A stretch of DNA of 64,000 bases from CAZKTO01 sp964555685 (GCA_964555685.1 CAZKTO010000002.1:1-64000), one strand, 5' to 3'; numbered from the stretch's first letter, positions 27,344 through 37,600 are shown. A program made the numbers and translations. The notes: generated by a model not told the origin, from the letters alone.

Positions 27344-28735
27344 TCACCCCCTCGGCCTTCTCGTATGCCAGTCCGTCGCCTGCTCGTAGGCGTGGCCGAT
27401 CCTGAGCACCGTCGCCTCGTCGAAGGGGCGCCCGACGATCTGCACCCCCATGGGCAACCCGGCCCTGGTGAAGCCGCACGGCACGGAGAGGGCGGGCAGG
27501 CCCGTCAGGGTAAAAGAGCCGGTGTTGCGCCCCACCACGGCCACGCCGGAGGAGGTCACGGGCCGCTCGTCGAGCCGGTGCGGCGGAATGGGCACCGTCG
27601 GCAGCACCAGCGCGTCCGCCTTTTCGAAGGCCGCGCGGAACTCCTCGATGAGCTTGGCGCGCACCCGGCAGGCTTTGAGATAGGCCGAGGCCGGAGTCAG
27701 GAGCCCCTGGACGAACCGGCCCCGGACCGGGTCCGAGAAGTCGCCCGGGCGCTCCCGGAGGGCGGGCCAGAGGAGCGCCGCCCCCTCCGGATGCATGATG
27801 AGCGTGAGGGCGGCCAGCGAGACCTCGGCGTGCGGGATCGTGACGTCCCTGAGCCGCGCGCCGAGGCGCCGGAGCACGCCGTGGGCCCGGTCCAGGGCGG
27901 AGGCCACCTCGGCGTCCAGCTCGTCGTAGTAATACGCGCGCGGGATGCCGATTCGCACGCCCTTCAAGTCGCGCCTGAGCGCACGCGCGTAGTTCGGCAC
28001 GGGCTGCGTGCTCGACGTCGGGTCCTCGGAGTCGTGGCCGGCGATGGCCTGGAGCACGATGGCGGCATCGCGAACGGTCCGCGTCATGGGGCCGGCGTGG
28101 TCGAGGGTCCAGCTCAGCGCCACCATCCCGCGCCGGCTGACGCGGCCGTAGGTGGGCTTGAGGCCCACGATGCCACAGAAGGCCGACGGGATGCGGATGG
28201 AGCCGCCGGTATCGCTGCCGATGGAGGCGAAGCCCATCCCCGTGGCGACGCCGGCCCCCGACCCGCTGGACGAGCCCCCCGGCGCGCGGGCCGGGTCCCA
28301 CGGGTTCCGCACGGGCCCGTACTCGGGCTGCATCCCGCCGATGGCGAACTCCGACATGTTGGCCTTGCCGGCGACGATGGCGCCCGCCTGGCGCAGCCGC
28401 TGGACGACCGCCGAGTCCCTCCGCGCCACGCGGCCAGCGAGGATCTTCGATGCGGCCGTGGTGCGGACGCCGCGGGCGTCGAAGAGGTCCTTGACAGAGA
28501 CGGGGATGCCGTGGAGGGGGCCGGCGTAGTCGGCCCGCTCCAGGCGCCGGTCGGCGGCGCGGGCGTCCCGGAGCGCCTCCTCCGCCATCACGGTGATGAA
28601 GGCGTTGAGCCTGGGGCCCCCCTCGCCGATGCGATCGAGGACGGCCTGGGTGAGCTCGGCGCACGAGAGGCGCCGGCCGCGGATGAGCCGGGCCGCCTCG
28701 GCGATGCTGAGATAGCAGAGGTCCCGCGAGGGCAT
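27344..28735 (-). CDS. Amidase (amidase signature family, GatA-like)
   Basis: A 463-residue amidase-signature hydrolase. The Ser-cisSer-Lys triad is visible: Lys in PVSVKDLFD, Ser in APGGSSSGSGAGVATGM and nucleophile Ser in SDTGGSIRIPSAFCG. VGLKPTYGRVSRRG follows, as in GatA and AtzF-like amidases. It begins MPSRDLCYLSIAEAARLIR. The ATG overlaps the TGA of the small upstream gene by one base (TGATG), implying coupled translation and a two-subunit enzyme. Not necessarily the tRNA amidotransferase, because no GatB is adjacent. Confidence 0.92.
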   Translation of the reverse strand: MPSRDLCYLSIAEAARLIRGRRLSCAELTQAVLDRIGEGGPRLNAFITVMAEEALRDARAADRRLERADYAGPLHGIPVSVKDLFDARGVRTTAASKILAGRVARRDSAVVQRLRQAGAIVAGKANMSEFAIGGMQPEYGPVRNPWDPARAPGGSSSGSGAGVATGMGFASIGSDTGGSIRIPSAFCGIVGLKPTYGRVSRRGMVALSWTLDHAGPMTRTVRDAAIVLQAIAGHDSEDPTSSTQPVPNYARALRRDLKGVRIGIPRAYYYDELDAEVASALDRAHGVLRRLGARLRDVTIPHAEVSLAALTLIMHPEGAALLWPALRERPGDFSDPVRGRFVQGLLTPASAYLKACRVRAKLIEEFRAAFEKADALVLPTVPIPPHRLDERPVTSSGVAVVGRNTGSFTLTGLPALSVPCGFTRAGLPMGVQIVGRPFDEATVLRIGHAYEQATDWHTRRPRG

Positions 28736-28932
28736 CAGCGATCAGGCCGGAAGCGGAAGGCGGGCTCCGTCTCGCCCAGGTCCACGGCCTCCAGGGCGGC
28801 GACGTTGCGGGCCAGGGCCTCGATGTCCGGCAGTATCTTGTCGACCTGCCCGGCGGTGAGGGCGAGGCCGGCCAGGCGGGCCAGCTCGGCGACGGTCTGA
28901 CGGGAGGGCGTGGGCGCCGGGGTCTCGGGCAT
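28735..28932 (-). CDS. GatC/AtzG-like small amidase partner subunit
   Basis: A 65-residue protein resembling GatC and AtzG (DUF4089): VAELARLAGLALTAGQVDKI, LPDIEALARNVAALEAVDLG and a C-terminal ETEPAFRFRPDR, the last being the motif these proteins insert along the amidase. It has helical N- and C-terminal parts. It overlaps the downstream amidase by one base. It would stabilise or activate the amidase; a GatC role in tRNA amidation is the alternative. Confidence 0.8.
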   Translation of the reverse strand: MPETPAPTPSRQTVAELARLAGLALTAGQVDKILPDIEALARNVAALEAVDLGETEPAFRFRPDR

Positions 28933-29122
28933 GGGCTGCTCCTGAGCGCGACCCGCCTCAGGCGGGCAAGCTCGTAGCGAGTGACCAGCGTACCGCCCGC
29001 CACGACGCCCCGCAAGGGGGTGAGGGCTGCCCTCGCAATCCCGTCGGGCGCGGGCGGCGTACTGATGCTAGAATGAGCGGGCGTGGCCCATGCTGGAGAG
29101 CCGTCACCAAAGGAGCCGAACG

Positions 29123-30361
29123 GTGCAGCGAGCGCGCGTGCTGATGGTGATCACGCTCATCGTCCTCTTCTTCGCCCTGGCCACGGGCTTCCCGGTCTTC
29201 CACCGGACGCTCTACATCTTCGCCCTGCTGTTGCTCGTCGGGTTCGTGTGGGCCTGGCTCCTGGCCCGCGGCGTCGAGGTGGAGGTGCGGCGGCCCGCGG
29301 CCCGCACCCGCGCCGGGCAGAGCATTCGGGAGAGGATCGTCGTCCGCGCCAAGAACCGGTTCCTCCGCGGCTTCCTGGAGGTGCGCGAGCAGACGGACAT
29401 GCCTGTCGAGGCGCCGGGCGCGGTCCTGGCCCTGGAGGGGCGCGAGCCCCGGCCCATCGAGCTGGAGGTCCCGTGCCCCCAGCGGGGCGTCTACAAGCTG
29501 GGTCCGGTGCGGGTCGAGGCCTCGGACCCGCTGGGCCTGTACCGGCTGGGCCAGACAGCGGGGCCCGTCCAGCGCCTCATCGTCCACCCCGTCACCGTCG
29601 ACCTGCCAGGGTTCGTGCTCCTCCCGGCCGACCTGCCCGGCGAGGGATCCGTCCACCTGCGCAGCCAGCACATCACCACCAGCGCCTACAGCGTCCGCGA
29701 CTACGTGGCCGGCGATAGCTTGAACCGGATCGCGTGGAAGTCCACGGCCCGGCACCAGCGGCTCATCGTGAAAGAGTTCGAGATGGAGCCGGCCAACAAC
29801 ATCTGGGTGCTGGCCGACCTGGAGCGGCGGGCCAACGCCGGGCCCGCGGGGCGCGCCATCGAGGAGACCACCATCACCGTGGCCGCCTCCATCGCCCGCC
29901 GCTACATCGATGACGGCCATCCCGTGGGCCTCCTCGCCAGCGGCAACGAGCGCTTCGCCATCGCGCCGGACCGGGGCGCCAACCACCTGCTCCGCATCTT
30001 CGACGCCCTGGCCGAGCTGCGCGCCCACGGGACCACCAGCCTCTTCGACCTCATCGCCGACTTCCAGATGAGGGCCGGCCGCTACACCTCCGTGGCCATC
30101 GTCACCCCCGCCACCGACGATGCGTGGGTCGACGGCGTACGCCACCTGCTGCTGCGCCACGTCCGCATCACCGTCGTCGTCGTCGATGGCGACCCGGCCT
30201 CGGCCAGCCACCCGGACGCAGCCTATCAGATCGCCGCCCTGGGGCTGCCCGCCTACGCCGTCAAGGCGGGCGCCGAGGCGAGCGCGGGGCTGGCGACGCT
30301 CAGCGTCGCGGCCCAGACCTGGGCGCCGCTGGTCCGGCGGCCCCTGGCGGCGCGGGGCTGA
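29123..30361 (+). CDS. DUF58 domain-containing protein
   Basis: A 412-residue membrane-anchored DUF58 protein. Two hydrophobic segments occur at the N-terminus (LMVITLIVLFFALATGF and LYIFALLLLVGFVWAWLL), then a beta-rich region containing RLIVHPVTVDLPG. The DUF58 hallmark YSVRDYVAGDSLNRIAWKST follows, then a vWA-like fold (NIWVLADLE). I start it at the GTG at 29123 (AAAGGAG seven bases before); an ATG at 29090 is the alternative. It is 4 nt upstream of the transglutaminase gene. DUF58/TgpA pairs often accompany MoxR ATPases; none is in this window. Confidence 0.88.
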   Translation: MQRARVLMVITLIVLFFALATGFPVFHRTLYIFALLLLVGFVWAWLLARGVEVEVRRPAARTRAGQSIRERIVVRAKNRFLRGFLEVREQTDMPVEAPGAVLALEGREPRPIELEVPCPQRGVYKLGPVRVEASDPLGLYRLGQTAGPVQRLIVHPVTVDLPGFVLLPADLPGEGSVHLRSQHITTSAYSVRDYVAGDSLNRIAWKSTARHQRLIVKEFEMEPANNIWVLADLERRANAGPAGRAIEETTITVAASIARRYIDDGHPVGLLASGNERFAIAPDRGANHLLRIFDALAELRAHGTTSLFDLIADFQMRAGRYTSVAIVTPATDDAWVDGVRHLLLRHVRITVVVVDGDPASASHPDAAYQIAALGLPAYAVKAGAEASAGLATLSVAAQTWAPLVRRPLAARG

Positions 30362-30365
30362 CGCC

Positions 30366-32885
30366 GTGGCGGCCACCACCCGGACCGCCCAGCCAGCGCG
30401 AGCGCCTCAGGCGGTCGTGGCGCGCCGCCCCTCGTTCTTCGACCTCACCGGCTCGCTGCTCACGCCCAGCGAGGGCTGGCTGACCGTCGCCCTGCTCCTT
30501 GCCGTGCAGATGACGGCGGTGGTCTTCGTCCAGACGTCGGACTGGGTGGACCCCATGCCACGCCTGTGGCTGCTGGCGCCGGTGGGGTTCCTGGCGGGCA
30601 TCGCGGTCGCCAAGGTCCGGGCGCCGCTGCTCCTGGCCCTGCCGCTGCACGCCACGGTCATCGCGGCGGGCCTGGGCCTCGCCTACGTCGAGACGGCGGA
30701 CACCCTCTCCGCGCCGGGGCTGGGAGACAAGCTGGGCGAGACCTGGGCACGCCTGCGGGAGTGGAGCAGCACCGTGGGCGGCGAGGGCATCAGCAACGAC
30801 CGGCTGGCCTTCGCCCTGGGGCTCACCGTTCTGGCCTGGCTCATGGCCTACGCCTCGTCGTGGTGCTTCTTCAAGCTCCGGTGGGCGTGGGTGGCCGTAA
30901 TCCTCCCCGCCGTCGTCCTCCTCGAGAACCAGACCTACCTGCCCGCCTCCCGCTACCCGCTGCCCCTCACCTTCTTCCTCATCTTCGCCGTGCTCTTCGT
31001 GGGCCGGGCCTACTTTCTGGGGCGGCTGGCCAAATGGCGGCAGCAGCGCCTGGAGCAGCGCCTGCGCCCGTACGGCCTCGTCATGAACGTGTGCGCGCTC
31101 ACGGGCCTCGTCTTCGCCATCGCATGGGCGCTCCCCACGAAGCACGTGACCATCGGCCAGATCCGGGACACCTACCAGACCACGCGGGCTCCCTGGGCCG
31201 ATCTCGAGGACCAGTGGGAGCGGGTCTTCGCCGGCATCCCGTCCCAGAAGGCCTCCCCGCTGCACGCCTTCGGACCGGCGCTGCCCCTGCGCGGCGGCGC
31301 CCGCCTGGGCGAGGAGCCGGTCTTCACCGTCATCACCGACTTCCCTGCCTACTGGCGCGCCCAGAGCTACGACCACTATCTCGGCCAGGGCTGGATCACC
31401 CGGCGCGACCAGCGCACCACGGTCAAGAAGGAGCAGGTGGCGCCACCGGCCGAGGGCACAGGCTTTCGCAAGCGGGAGGTGGTGGCCCAAAAGGTCGTTC
31501 TCCACCGGTCCTCGGACGTGCTCTTCGCCGCCGGACAGCCCCTCGAGGTGAACGTCCCGGCCGAGCTCGAGGTGGCCGCTCCCCGGACCTTCGAGGTCGA
31601 CCTGCGCGGCGGCCGCCCGCAGGCCGGCCTGCCCCCCGATCTCGCCCGGGCCGCGGAACGCATCGCCGCCTCCCGCGGCGGCATCGACGAAATGGCGCGC
31701 CTGCTGCCGCCGGACACGCAGATCGTGCGCGAGCGCCGCGGCACCCTCGTCGTCACCCGCAAGGGGCCCGCCGCCCCCGACATCCTCTCCATCCGCAGCA
31801 GCCGCCGCCTGAAGCCCGAAAGCGCCTACGAGGTCCTGTCCACCGTCTCCATCGCCACCGTCGAGGACCTGCGCGGCGACCGGGCCCCGTACCCCGGGTG
31901 GGTCACGGACAACTACCTCCAGCTCCCGGACAGCCTGCCGCAGCGCGTCCGCGACCTGGGCCGCGAGCTCACCAAGGACGCCCGCAACGCCTACGACCGG
32001 GGCGTGCTCATCGCCGACCATCTGCGAACGCTCAAAGAGACCCAGAACGCCCCGCCGCCGCCCATCAACGTGGACGCGGTGGACCAGTTCCTGTTCTCGG
32101 AGAAGGCGGGCAGCAGCGACTACTTCGCCTCGTCCATGACGGTCCTCCTGCGGAGCGTGGGCGTGCCTGCCCGCCTCGCCGCCGGCTACGCCACGGGCAA
32201 GTTCGATAAGGCGACCAGCTCCCTCACCGTGCGCCTGGCCGACGCCCATAGCTGGCCGGAGGTCTTCTTCCCCACCTATGGCTGGGTGCCCTTCGAGCCC
32301 TCGCCCAGCCTCGATCCCATCCCCCGCGGGCCGCGGCCCGACCCGGCCGAGTCCGACCCCACGACGGCCGAGGGATCGGGCGACAGCTCGTTCCTGGAGG
32401 ACCTCTTCCTGTTCGATCAGCCGCTGCCCGATGAGGCCGTGCGGCCCGAGCAGGACCAGGCGGTCAGCGGCCTCTTCAAGGACATCTTCATCAAGATCGG
32501 GCTGGCCCTGTCCGCGCTGGCGGGCCTGGCGATGGTCGTCTACGCCATCATCTTCGCCCTGTGGCAGCTCAACTTCATCGGCCTGCCCTATGCCCACGGC
32601 GTCTACGATCGCATGGGGAAGCTGGGGGCGCTGGTCTGGGCCGGCCCCAGCCGCTACCAGACGCCGGGCGAGTACGCGTCCGCGCTAGCCCAGGCCACCG
32701 AGCTGCGCCCCGGCGAGACGGCGGCCATCGCCGAGGCGTACATGAAGGCTCGCTACGCCGGGCGCCTCACCTCGGCCCAAGAGCGTCAGGCGGTCCAGCG
32801 GGCGTGGCGCTCGGTGCGCAAGGAGCTGCTCCGCCGCGCCGCCTGGCGCTTCGACCCGCGCAACGTCCTGCGGCGCGCCCGGTAG
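30366..32885 (+). CDS. TgpA-like transglutaminase-fold membrane protein with Ser replacing catalytic Cys
   Basis: An 839-residue membrane protein: about seven N-terminal hydrophobic segments (residues ~37-257), a large extracytoplasmic part, a transglutaminase core around 560-650, and a last membrane segment near 708-735 followed by a DUF4129-like tail. The core reads GSSDYFASSMTVLLRSVGVPARLAAGYATG, where the Cys-x-x-F-A nucleophile position (residue 584) is Ser; His628 (HSWPEVFFP) and Glu644 (GWVPFEP) fill the other sites. The proposed start is GTG at 30366, 4 nt after DUF58. It may be a non-catalytic or Ser-dependent variant. Confidence 0.88.
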   Translation: MAATTRTAQPARAPQAVVARRPSFFDLTGSLLTPSEGWLTVALLLAVQMTAVVFVQTSDWVDPMPRLWLLAPVGFLAGIAVAKVRAPLLLALPLHATVIAAGLGLAYVETADTLSAPGLGDKLGETWARLREWSSTVGGEGISNDRLAFALGLTVLAWLMAYASSWCFFKLRWAWVAVILPAVVLLENQTYLPASRYPLPLTFFLIFAVLFVGRAYFLGRLAKWRQQRLEQRLRPYGLVMNVCALTGLVFAIAWALPTKHVTIGQIRDTYQTTRAPWADLEDQWERVFAGIPSQKASPLHAFGPALPLRGGARLGEEPVFTVITDFPAYWRAQSYDHYLGQGWITRRDQRTTVKKEQVAPPAEGTGFRKREVVAQKVVLHRSSDVLFAAGQPLEVNVPAELEVAAPRTFEVDLRGGRPQAGLPPDLARAAERIAASRGGIDEMARLLPPDTQIVRERRGTLVVTRKGPAAPDILSIRSSRRLKPESAYEVLSTVSIATVEDLRGDRAPYPGWVTDNYLQLPDSLPQRVRDLGRELTKDARNAYDRGVLIADHLRTLKETQNAPPPPINVDAVDQFLFSEKAGSSDYFASSMTVLLRSVGVPARLAAGYATGKFDKATSSLTVRLADAHSWPEVFFPTYGWVPFEPSPSLDPIPRGPRPDPAESDPTTAEGSGDSSFLEDLFLFDQPLPDEAVRPEQDQAVSGLFKDIFIKIGLALSALAGLAMVVYAIIFALWQLNFIGLPYAHGVYDRMGKLGALVWAGPSRYQTPGEYASALAQATELRPGETAAIAEAYMKARYAGRLTSAQERQAVQRAWRSVRKELLRRAAWRFDPRNVLRRAR

Positions 32886-33016
32886 CGGCTTTGCGCAAAA
32901 AGTGCTTTCGCTGCCTGCCGAAGACTAAACTTCCTCTCCCCTGGCGGGAGAGAGCCTGCCCTGAGCGAAGCCGAAGGGATAAGAGGAGAGGGGGCAAAGC
33001 TCACCCCCATCCTGCA

Positions 33017-33045
33017 CCTTCCCCCATCGAGGGGGAAGGTTTTTT
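33017..33045 (+). terminator. Intrinsic terminator of the DUF58/TgpA operon
   Basis: CCTTCCCCC-atcga-GGGGGAAGG, a 9-bp stem, followed by six Ts (33040-33045). It lies about 130 nt after the TgpA stop, within C-rich repeat sequence. The convergent ABC ATPase gene ends 12 nt further on. Confidence 0.8.
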
Positions 33046-33056
33046 GTGCAAGGCCC

Positions 33057-33749
33057 CTAGCGCGAGACCAGGGCCCCGTCCTCCAGCTCCAGCACCCGGT
33101 GCGCCACCTCGAGGGCCATCCGGTCGTGGGTGGCCACCACCGCCGCCGTCCGCTGCTGCTCGACCACCTGGGACAGGAGCGCGAAGATGGCCTTGGAGTT
33201 GGCCGAGTCCAGCTCGGCGGTAGGCTCGTCGGCCAGGATGATGGGCGGGCTGTGGACGATGGCGCGGGCGACGGCCACGCGCTGCTGCTCGCCACCGGAG
33301 AGCTCGTAGGGACGGTGCCGCAGCCGGTGGAGCATGCCCACCGTCTCCAAGGCCGCCCGGGCGCGGCTCTCCCGGTCGCGGCGGCCATCGCCGGCGATGC
33401 GCAGCGGCAGCTCCACGTTCTCCAGGGCCGAGAGGAGCGGCAGCAGACCGAAGCTCTGAAAGACGAAGCCCAGCTTGCGCTGCCGGACCTGGGCCAGCTC
33501 GGCGCTGGAGAGGGTCGCCATGTCCCGCCCCTCCAGGTAGATGGCGCCGTGCGTGGGCGTATCCAGCCCGCCCAGGAGGTTGAGCAGCGTCGTCTTCCCC
33601 GAGCCCGAGCGCCCCAGGAGCACCACCAGCTCGCCTGGGAGCACATCGAGGGTGACGTCCCGGACGGCGTGGACCACCACGCCTCCCGTGGCGAAGTCCC
33701 GGCCGGCCTCCCGGGCCGCCAGCACCGTCCCGTCTAGCGCCTGGTCCAT
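33057..33749 (-). CDS. ABC transporter ATP-binding protein (MacB/LolD-type)
   Basis: A 230-residue nucleotide-binding domain of the MacB/LolD class. Walker A is GRSGSGKTT, Q-loop FVFQSFGLLP, signature LSGGEQQRVAVARA, Walker B ILADEPTAELD and H-loop THDRMA. It starts inside the 3' end of the upstream ATPase gene (16-nt overlap), so it is the distal gene of the four-gene unit. It probably energises the two giant permeases with the other ATPase, as a homo- or heterodimer. Substrate unknown; MacB/LolD-type systems move lipoproteins, peptides or provide mechanotransmission. Confidence 0.93.
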   Translation of the reverse strand: MDQALDGTVLAAREAGRDFATGGVVVHAVRDVTLDVLPGELVVLLGRSGSGKTTLLNLLGGLDTPTHGAIYLEGRDMATLSSAELAQVRQRKLGFVFQSFGLLPLLSALENVELPLRIAGDGRRDRESRARAALETVGMLHRLRHRPYELSGGEQQRVAVARAIVHSPPIILADEPTAELDSANSKAIFALLSQVVEQQRTAAVVATHDRMALEVAHRVLELEDGALVSR

Positions 33750-34672
33750 TGCCGGTCCGACCGCAGGACGACCCGGTCGCCCTCGAGGGTCACCCGCACC
33801 CGGTCCGTGGCCCCCAGCTTCTCCATGAGCTCCCGAGGGATCTGGAGTCTGCCGGCGGCATCGACGATGACCAGCTCCTCCACGGTCGCGGTCTCCTGTG
33901 CCTGGGCCTGGCCCGCCGGCTGGAAGGAGGGCCGGCGCACGATCTCCGTGCTCGTCTTGCCATCGGAGATGGCCACGACGCGCTGGACCTCGCCGGCGAC
34001 GTGCAGGTCGTGGGTCACGATGACGATGGTGGTGCCGTAGGCGGCGTTGACGGAGCGGAAGAGCTTGAAGATCTCCTCGCCCGTGTGGGTGTCCAGCTCG
34101 CCGGTGGGCTCGTCGGCCAGCAAGAGCGGCGGGTTGTTGGCCAGGGCGGTGGCGATGGCGACCCGCTGCTGCTCGCCGCCGGAGAGCTTGTCGGCGGTGT
34201 AGTCCAGGCGGTGGCCCAGGCCCACGAACTCCAGGAGCTCCTGGGCTCGCTGACGCCGCGCCGCCCGCTCGCCGCTGGCCAGGAGCATGGGCATCTCCAC
34301 GTTCTGGCGCGCCGTCAGATACGGCACCAGGTTCCGGCTCACCTGCTGCCAGACGAAGCCGATGCCGGTCCGCCGGTACTCCACCAGCTCGCCGGAGGTC
34401 ATCTTGAGCAGGTTGCGGCCGGCCACCGTGACCCGCCCGGCCGAGGGCGTATCGTACCCGGCCAGGATGTGGAGCAGCGTGCTCTTGCCGCTGCCGCTGG
34501 GCCCCACGACGGCCATCACCTCGCCCCGCTCGACCCGCAGGTCCAGCCCGCGCAGGGCCACCACCTCCAGGTCCGCGACCTTGTGGATCTTGAACAGGTC
34601 CTCGCAGATAATGTAGGGCTCGGGCCGGGTATCCGCAGTCTGGCGGGTGGAGTCAGGCCGTTTCCAGTCCAT
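33734..34672 (-). CDS. ABC transporter ATP-binding protein fused to an AbrB/SpoVT-like C-terminal domain
   Basis: A 312-residue protein with an N-terminal MacB/LolD-type ATPase (Walker A GPSGSGKST, signature LSGGEQQRVAIATA, Walker B LLADEPTGELD, H-loop VTHDLHV). Then comes a linker rich in Gln/Ala, and the last ~45 residues VDAAGRLQIPRELMEKLG..VRVTLEGDRVVL, which have the AbrB/SpoVT swapped-hairpin pattern. Such a fusion is unusual. The ATG at 34672 overlaps the permease stop by one base. The tail could dimerise the ATPase, bind DNA for autoregulation, or simply be a structural add-on. Confidence 0.9.
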   Translation of the reverse strand: MDWKRPDSTRQTADTRPEPYIICEDLFKIHKVADLEVVALRGLDLRVERGEVMAVVGPSGSGKSTLLHILAGYDTPSAGRVTVAGRNLLKMTSGELVEYRRTGIGFVWQQVSRNLVPYLTARQNVEMPMLLASGERAARRQRAQELLEFVGLGHRLDYTADKLSGGEQQRVAIATALANNPPLLLADEPTGELDTHTGEEIFKLFRSVNAAYGTTIVIVTHDLHVAGEVQRVVAISDGKTSTEIVRRPSFQPAGQAQAQETATVEELVIVDAAGRLQIPRELMEKLGATDRVRVTLEGDRVVLRSDRQWTRR

Positions 34673-37600
34673 CACGTCTCTCCGAACCGCAGCGCGCGCT
34701 GGATGGCGACGCGGGAGAAGAACCCGACGAGGCTCAGCGTCGTCACCAGAAAGACTCCGGCGATGACCGCATACGTGGCGATTATAGCAGGCCAGTTGAT
34801 GGTGGCCTGGAAGGGCGGCAGCACCCGCGCGCCCTCCTCCGTAAGCCCCAGATAGGGCATCAAGATGTCCGTGAGCTGCATGCCCAGCCAGCTCCCCAGG
34901 CCCAGGCCCACGACGACGACCACCGCCTGCTCCAGGAGCACCACGCCGGCCACGCCCCGCAGCGAGAGGCCCATGCCGCGCAGCAGAGCGAACTGGACCC
35001 GCCGCAGCTGGGCCTGGACGTAGGAGTAGATGGCGAAGCCCAGCAGCGTCACCAGCGCCACGGCCACGAAGGCCATTTGGAGGATGCCGCGCCAGCCGGC
35101 GGCGATGAGCGGATCGGACCGGAACTTGAGCTCCAGGGCCGCCCGGTCAGTGACGCGCATGCCGGGGACCTTGAGCTCCTGGATGGCCCGGTCACGGGCG
35201 GGCCCCTCGAGCCCAGTGGCGAGCCAGATCTCGTCGGGCTGGAAGTCGGTGAAGGTCTCGGCCGCGTTGAGGCGGGCCAGCAGCCCCGGCAGGCTGGTGA
35301 TCAGAAAGCCGTCGCCATAGGGGTCCAGGGTGGGGAAGTAGTCGGCCACCTCGGCGATTCGGGCGGGCACCGTGTGGCCGCGGACGGACAGGAGGAGCTG
35401 GCCGCCCCTTTCGAGGTCCACCGCCTTGAGGGCGGCGCGGCTGGCGACGATGGGCAGGGGACGCTCGGCCTGGCCGCCGGTAAACCGGAGGCCCCGCGTC
35501 GAGGCCAGGGAGCCGCCTCCCCAGATGAACACGCCGCTCGTCCCGCCCGGCTCGCCGCGGCGAGTCACCGAGGTGCTCGTCTCGAAGCTATCGTTCCCCG
35601 AGCCCGGCGAGTCGTTGAACACCAGGGCCGAGGCGGTGCCATCGAAGGGCTCGATGATCGCGGGGGCGCCGGAGGGCCCCGCCACCTGGAGATCGTCGAG
35701 ATAGATGGCGCCGGGCTGGAGGCTCTGGCCGCCGCCCTGGCGGATGGTCAGGGAGACGAGGCGCAAGGGCGGCTTGGGACGGAACCCCGCCGGACTCTGG
35801 GGGTTCGTGGAGTCGATGCGCGTCTCCAGGTACTGCCAGTCGCCCGTGGAGACGGCGCCCAGGGGGAAGTCCGCGTAGCGGCCGTTGGCGTCGCGCAGGC
35901 GCGCCCGCAGCGAGACGTCCCGCCGCGGCGTGGCCGAGCGGGCCCAGATGCCCAGCCGCTCGGCGTCCGCGGGGAGGGCCAGCCCCGCCGGCTCCCCCTG
36001 CTCGGAGATGGCGGTCATGAGCCCTTCCAGCGGCGCGGAGGAGAAGTCGCCGCGGTACCAGGCCGCGTCCGGGAACGTGGCCGGGTCCACCGCCAGGAGA
36101 TCGAAGTCGATGGAGGAGAAGAGCTGGAGGGCCTGCCCAGCACCGGCGCGATAGGCGGGGCTGGCCCGCTGGCCCTCGAAGAGGCTGGCGTACCGCTCGC
36201 GGAAGGAGACGGAGGCGCCCCGGCGCTCCATCGACGCGCCCTGGACCAGCACGTCGCCCCCGGAGCGGTAGCGGGCCCGCTCCTCATAGCTCCGGTTCAC
36301 CGTCCCGCCGAAGTTGGCGGCGAACATGGCGACGCTGGCCGCCAACATGAGCAGCAGGATGGGCCGGGTGTAGGGCACCGGGTCGCGCCCCATCTGCCAC
36401 AGCCCCAGCACGAGCCAGGCCTGGCGCAGGTTGGATGCGGCCCAGCCCAGGGCCCGCATCGCCAGCGGGAAGAGGCGCAGGAGCAGGAGGCCCGCGGCCA
36501 GGAGGAAGAGGGCCGGCGCCGCCAGCAGCGCCCGGTCGACGCTGCGCTCGCCGGCGAAGGAGGTGGTGACCAGGGCGCCCCGCTGGCTCAGCTCCCAGTA
36601 CAGCAGCCCGGCGATGACGGCGACGAAGAGATCGATGTAGTAGCGCGTGAAGAAGGATGCGCTGGGGGGGCGCGCCAGGCCGGCCCGGTGGCGCTGCGGG
36701 TCCGTGCGGGAGGCGGCCGCCGTGGGCACCAGCATCGCCACGAAGGCGATGGCCGCGCCGCCCAGGGCCAGGCCATAGGCCTCGGACGAGAGACGCACCG
36801 GCAGCATGTGGCCATCGGTCAGGCTGGAGAAGGCGGGCGTGAGCCCCATGAGGGCCGTCGTGCCCCACGCAACCAGCGGCCCCACGAAGAAGGCCACCGT
36901 CACCATGACCAGCGCCTCCCAGAGATACAGCGTCAGGATCTGGGAGCCGCCGGCCCCGCGGGAGTGGAGCAGCGCCACCTCCCCCAGGTGCCGGTCCACC
37001 AGCACGCTGGCCACCATCACCAGGAAGTAGACCACGATCCCCAGGATCAGCATCACCAGGATAAGCAGGGGGATGCGGCCGAAGAGGTCCTTGGTCTGAA
37101 ACTCCTGGAGCGTCTTGGGCAGGTCCGTCTCCTCGGAGAAGCTCTTGATGTGACTCCGCAGTTGGCCGCTGAGCCGCTCCAGGCCGAAGCGCGCCCGCCC
37201 CACGTTCTGGACGTCGATGCGGGAGGCGTCGACGAAGAGGGCCCACGAGTAGTCCGAGAGCATCTTGGGAAAGAGGCCCCCCAGGCCCCCGATGAACGTC
37301 TCCTCAGGGACATAGAGGGGGATGAAGTTATCGCCCTGGCTCCGGGCCACGTAGCGCTGGACCTCGCTGAGCCAGTAGCGGCTGGCCGGGTCGTTGCGGC
37401 GGACGATTCCGGTGATCCTCGCGACGCCGTGGGTGGAGACGTCCTCCCAGTGGGGCACGATGAGCAGCCGGTCGCCGACGCCCAGGCCCTGGCGCTGGGC
37501 CGTCTCCTCCAGGATGACCACCGGCGCCTCCGGCGCGCTGGTGGGGCGCCCCTGGACGTCCGACGAGACCTGGACGACGTCCGGCATCTGCCCGGCGACG

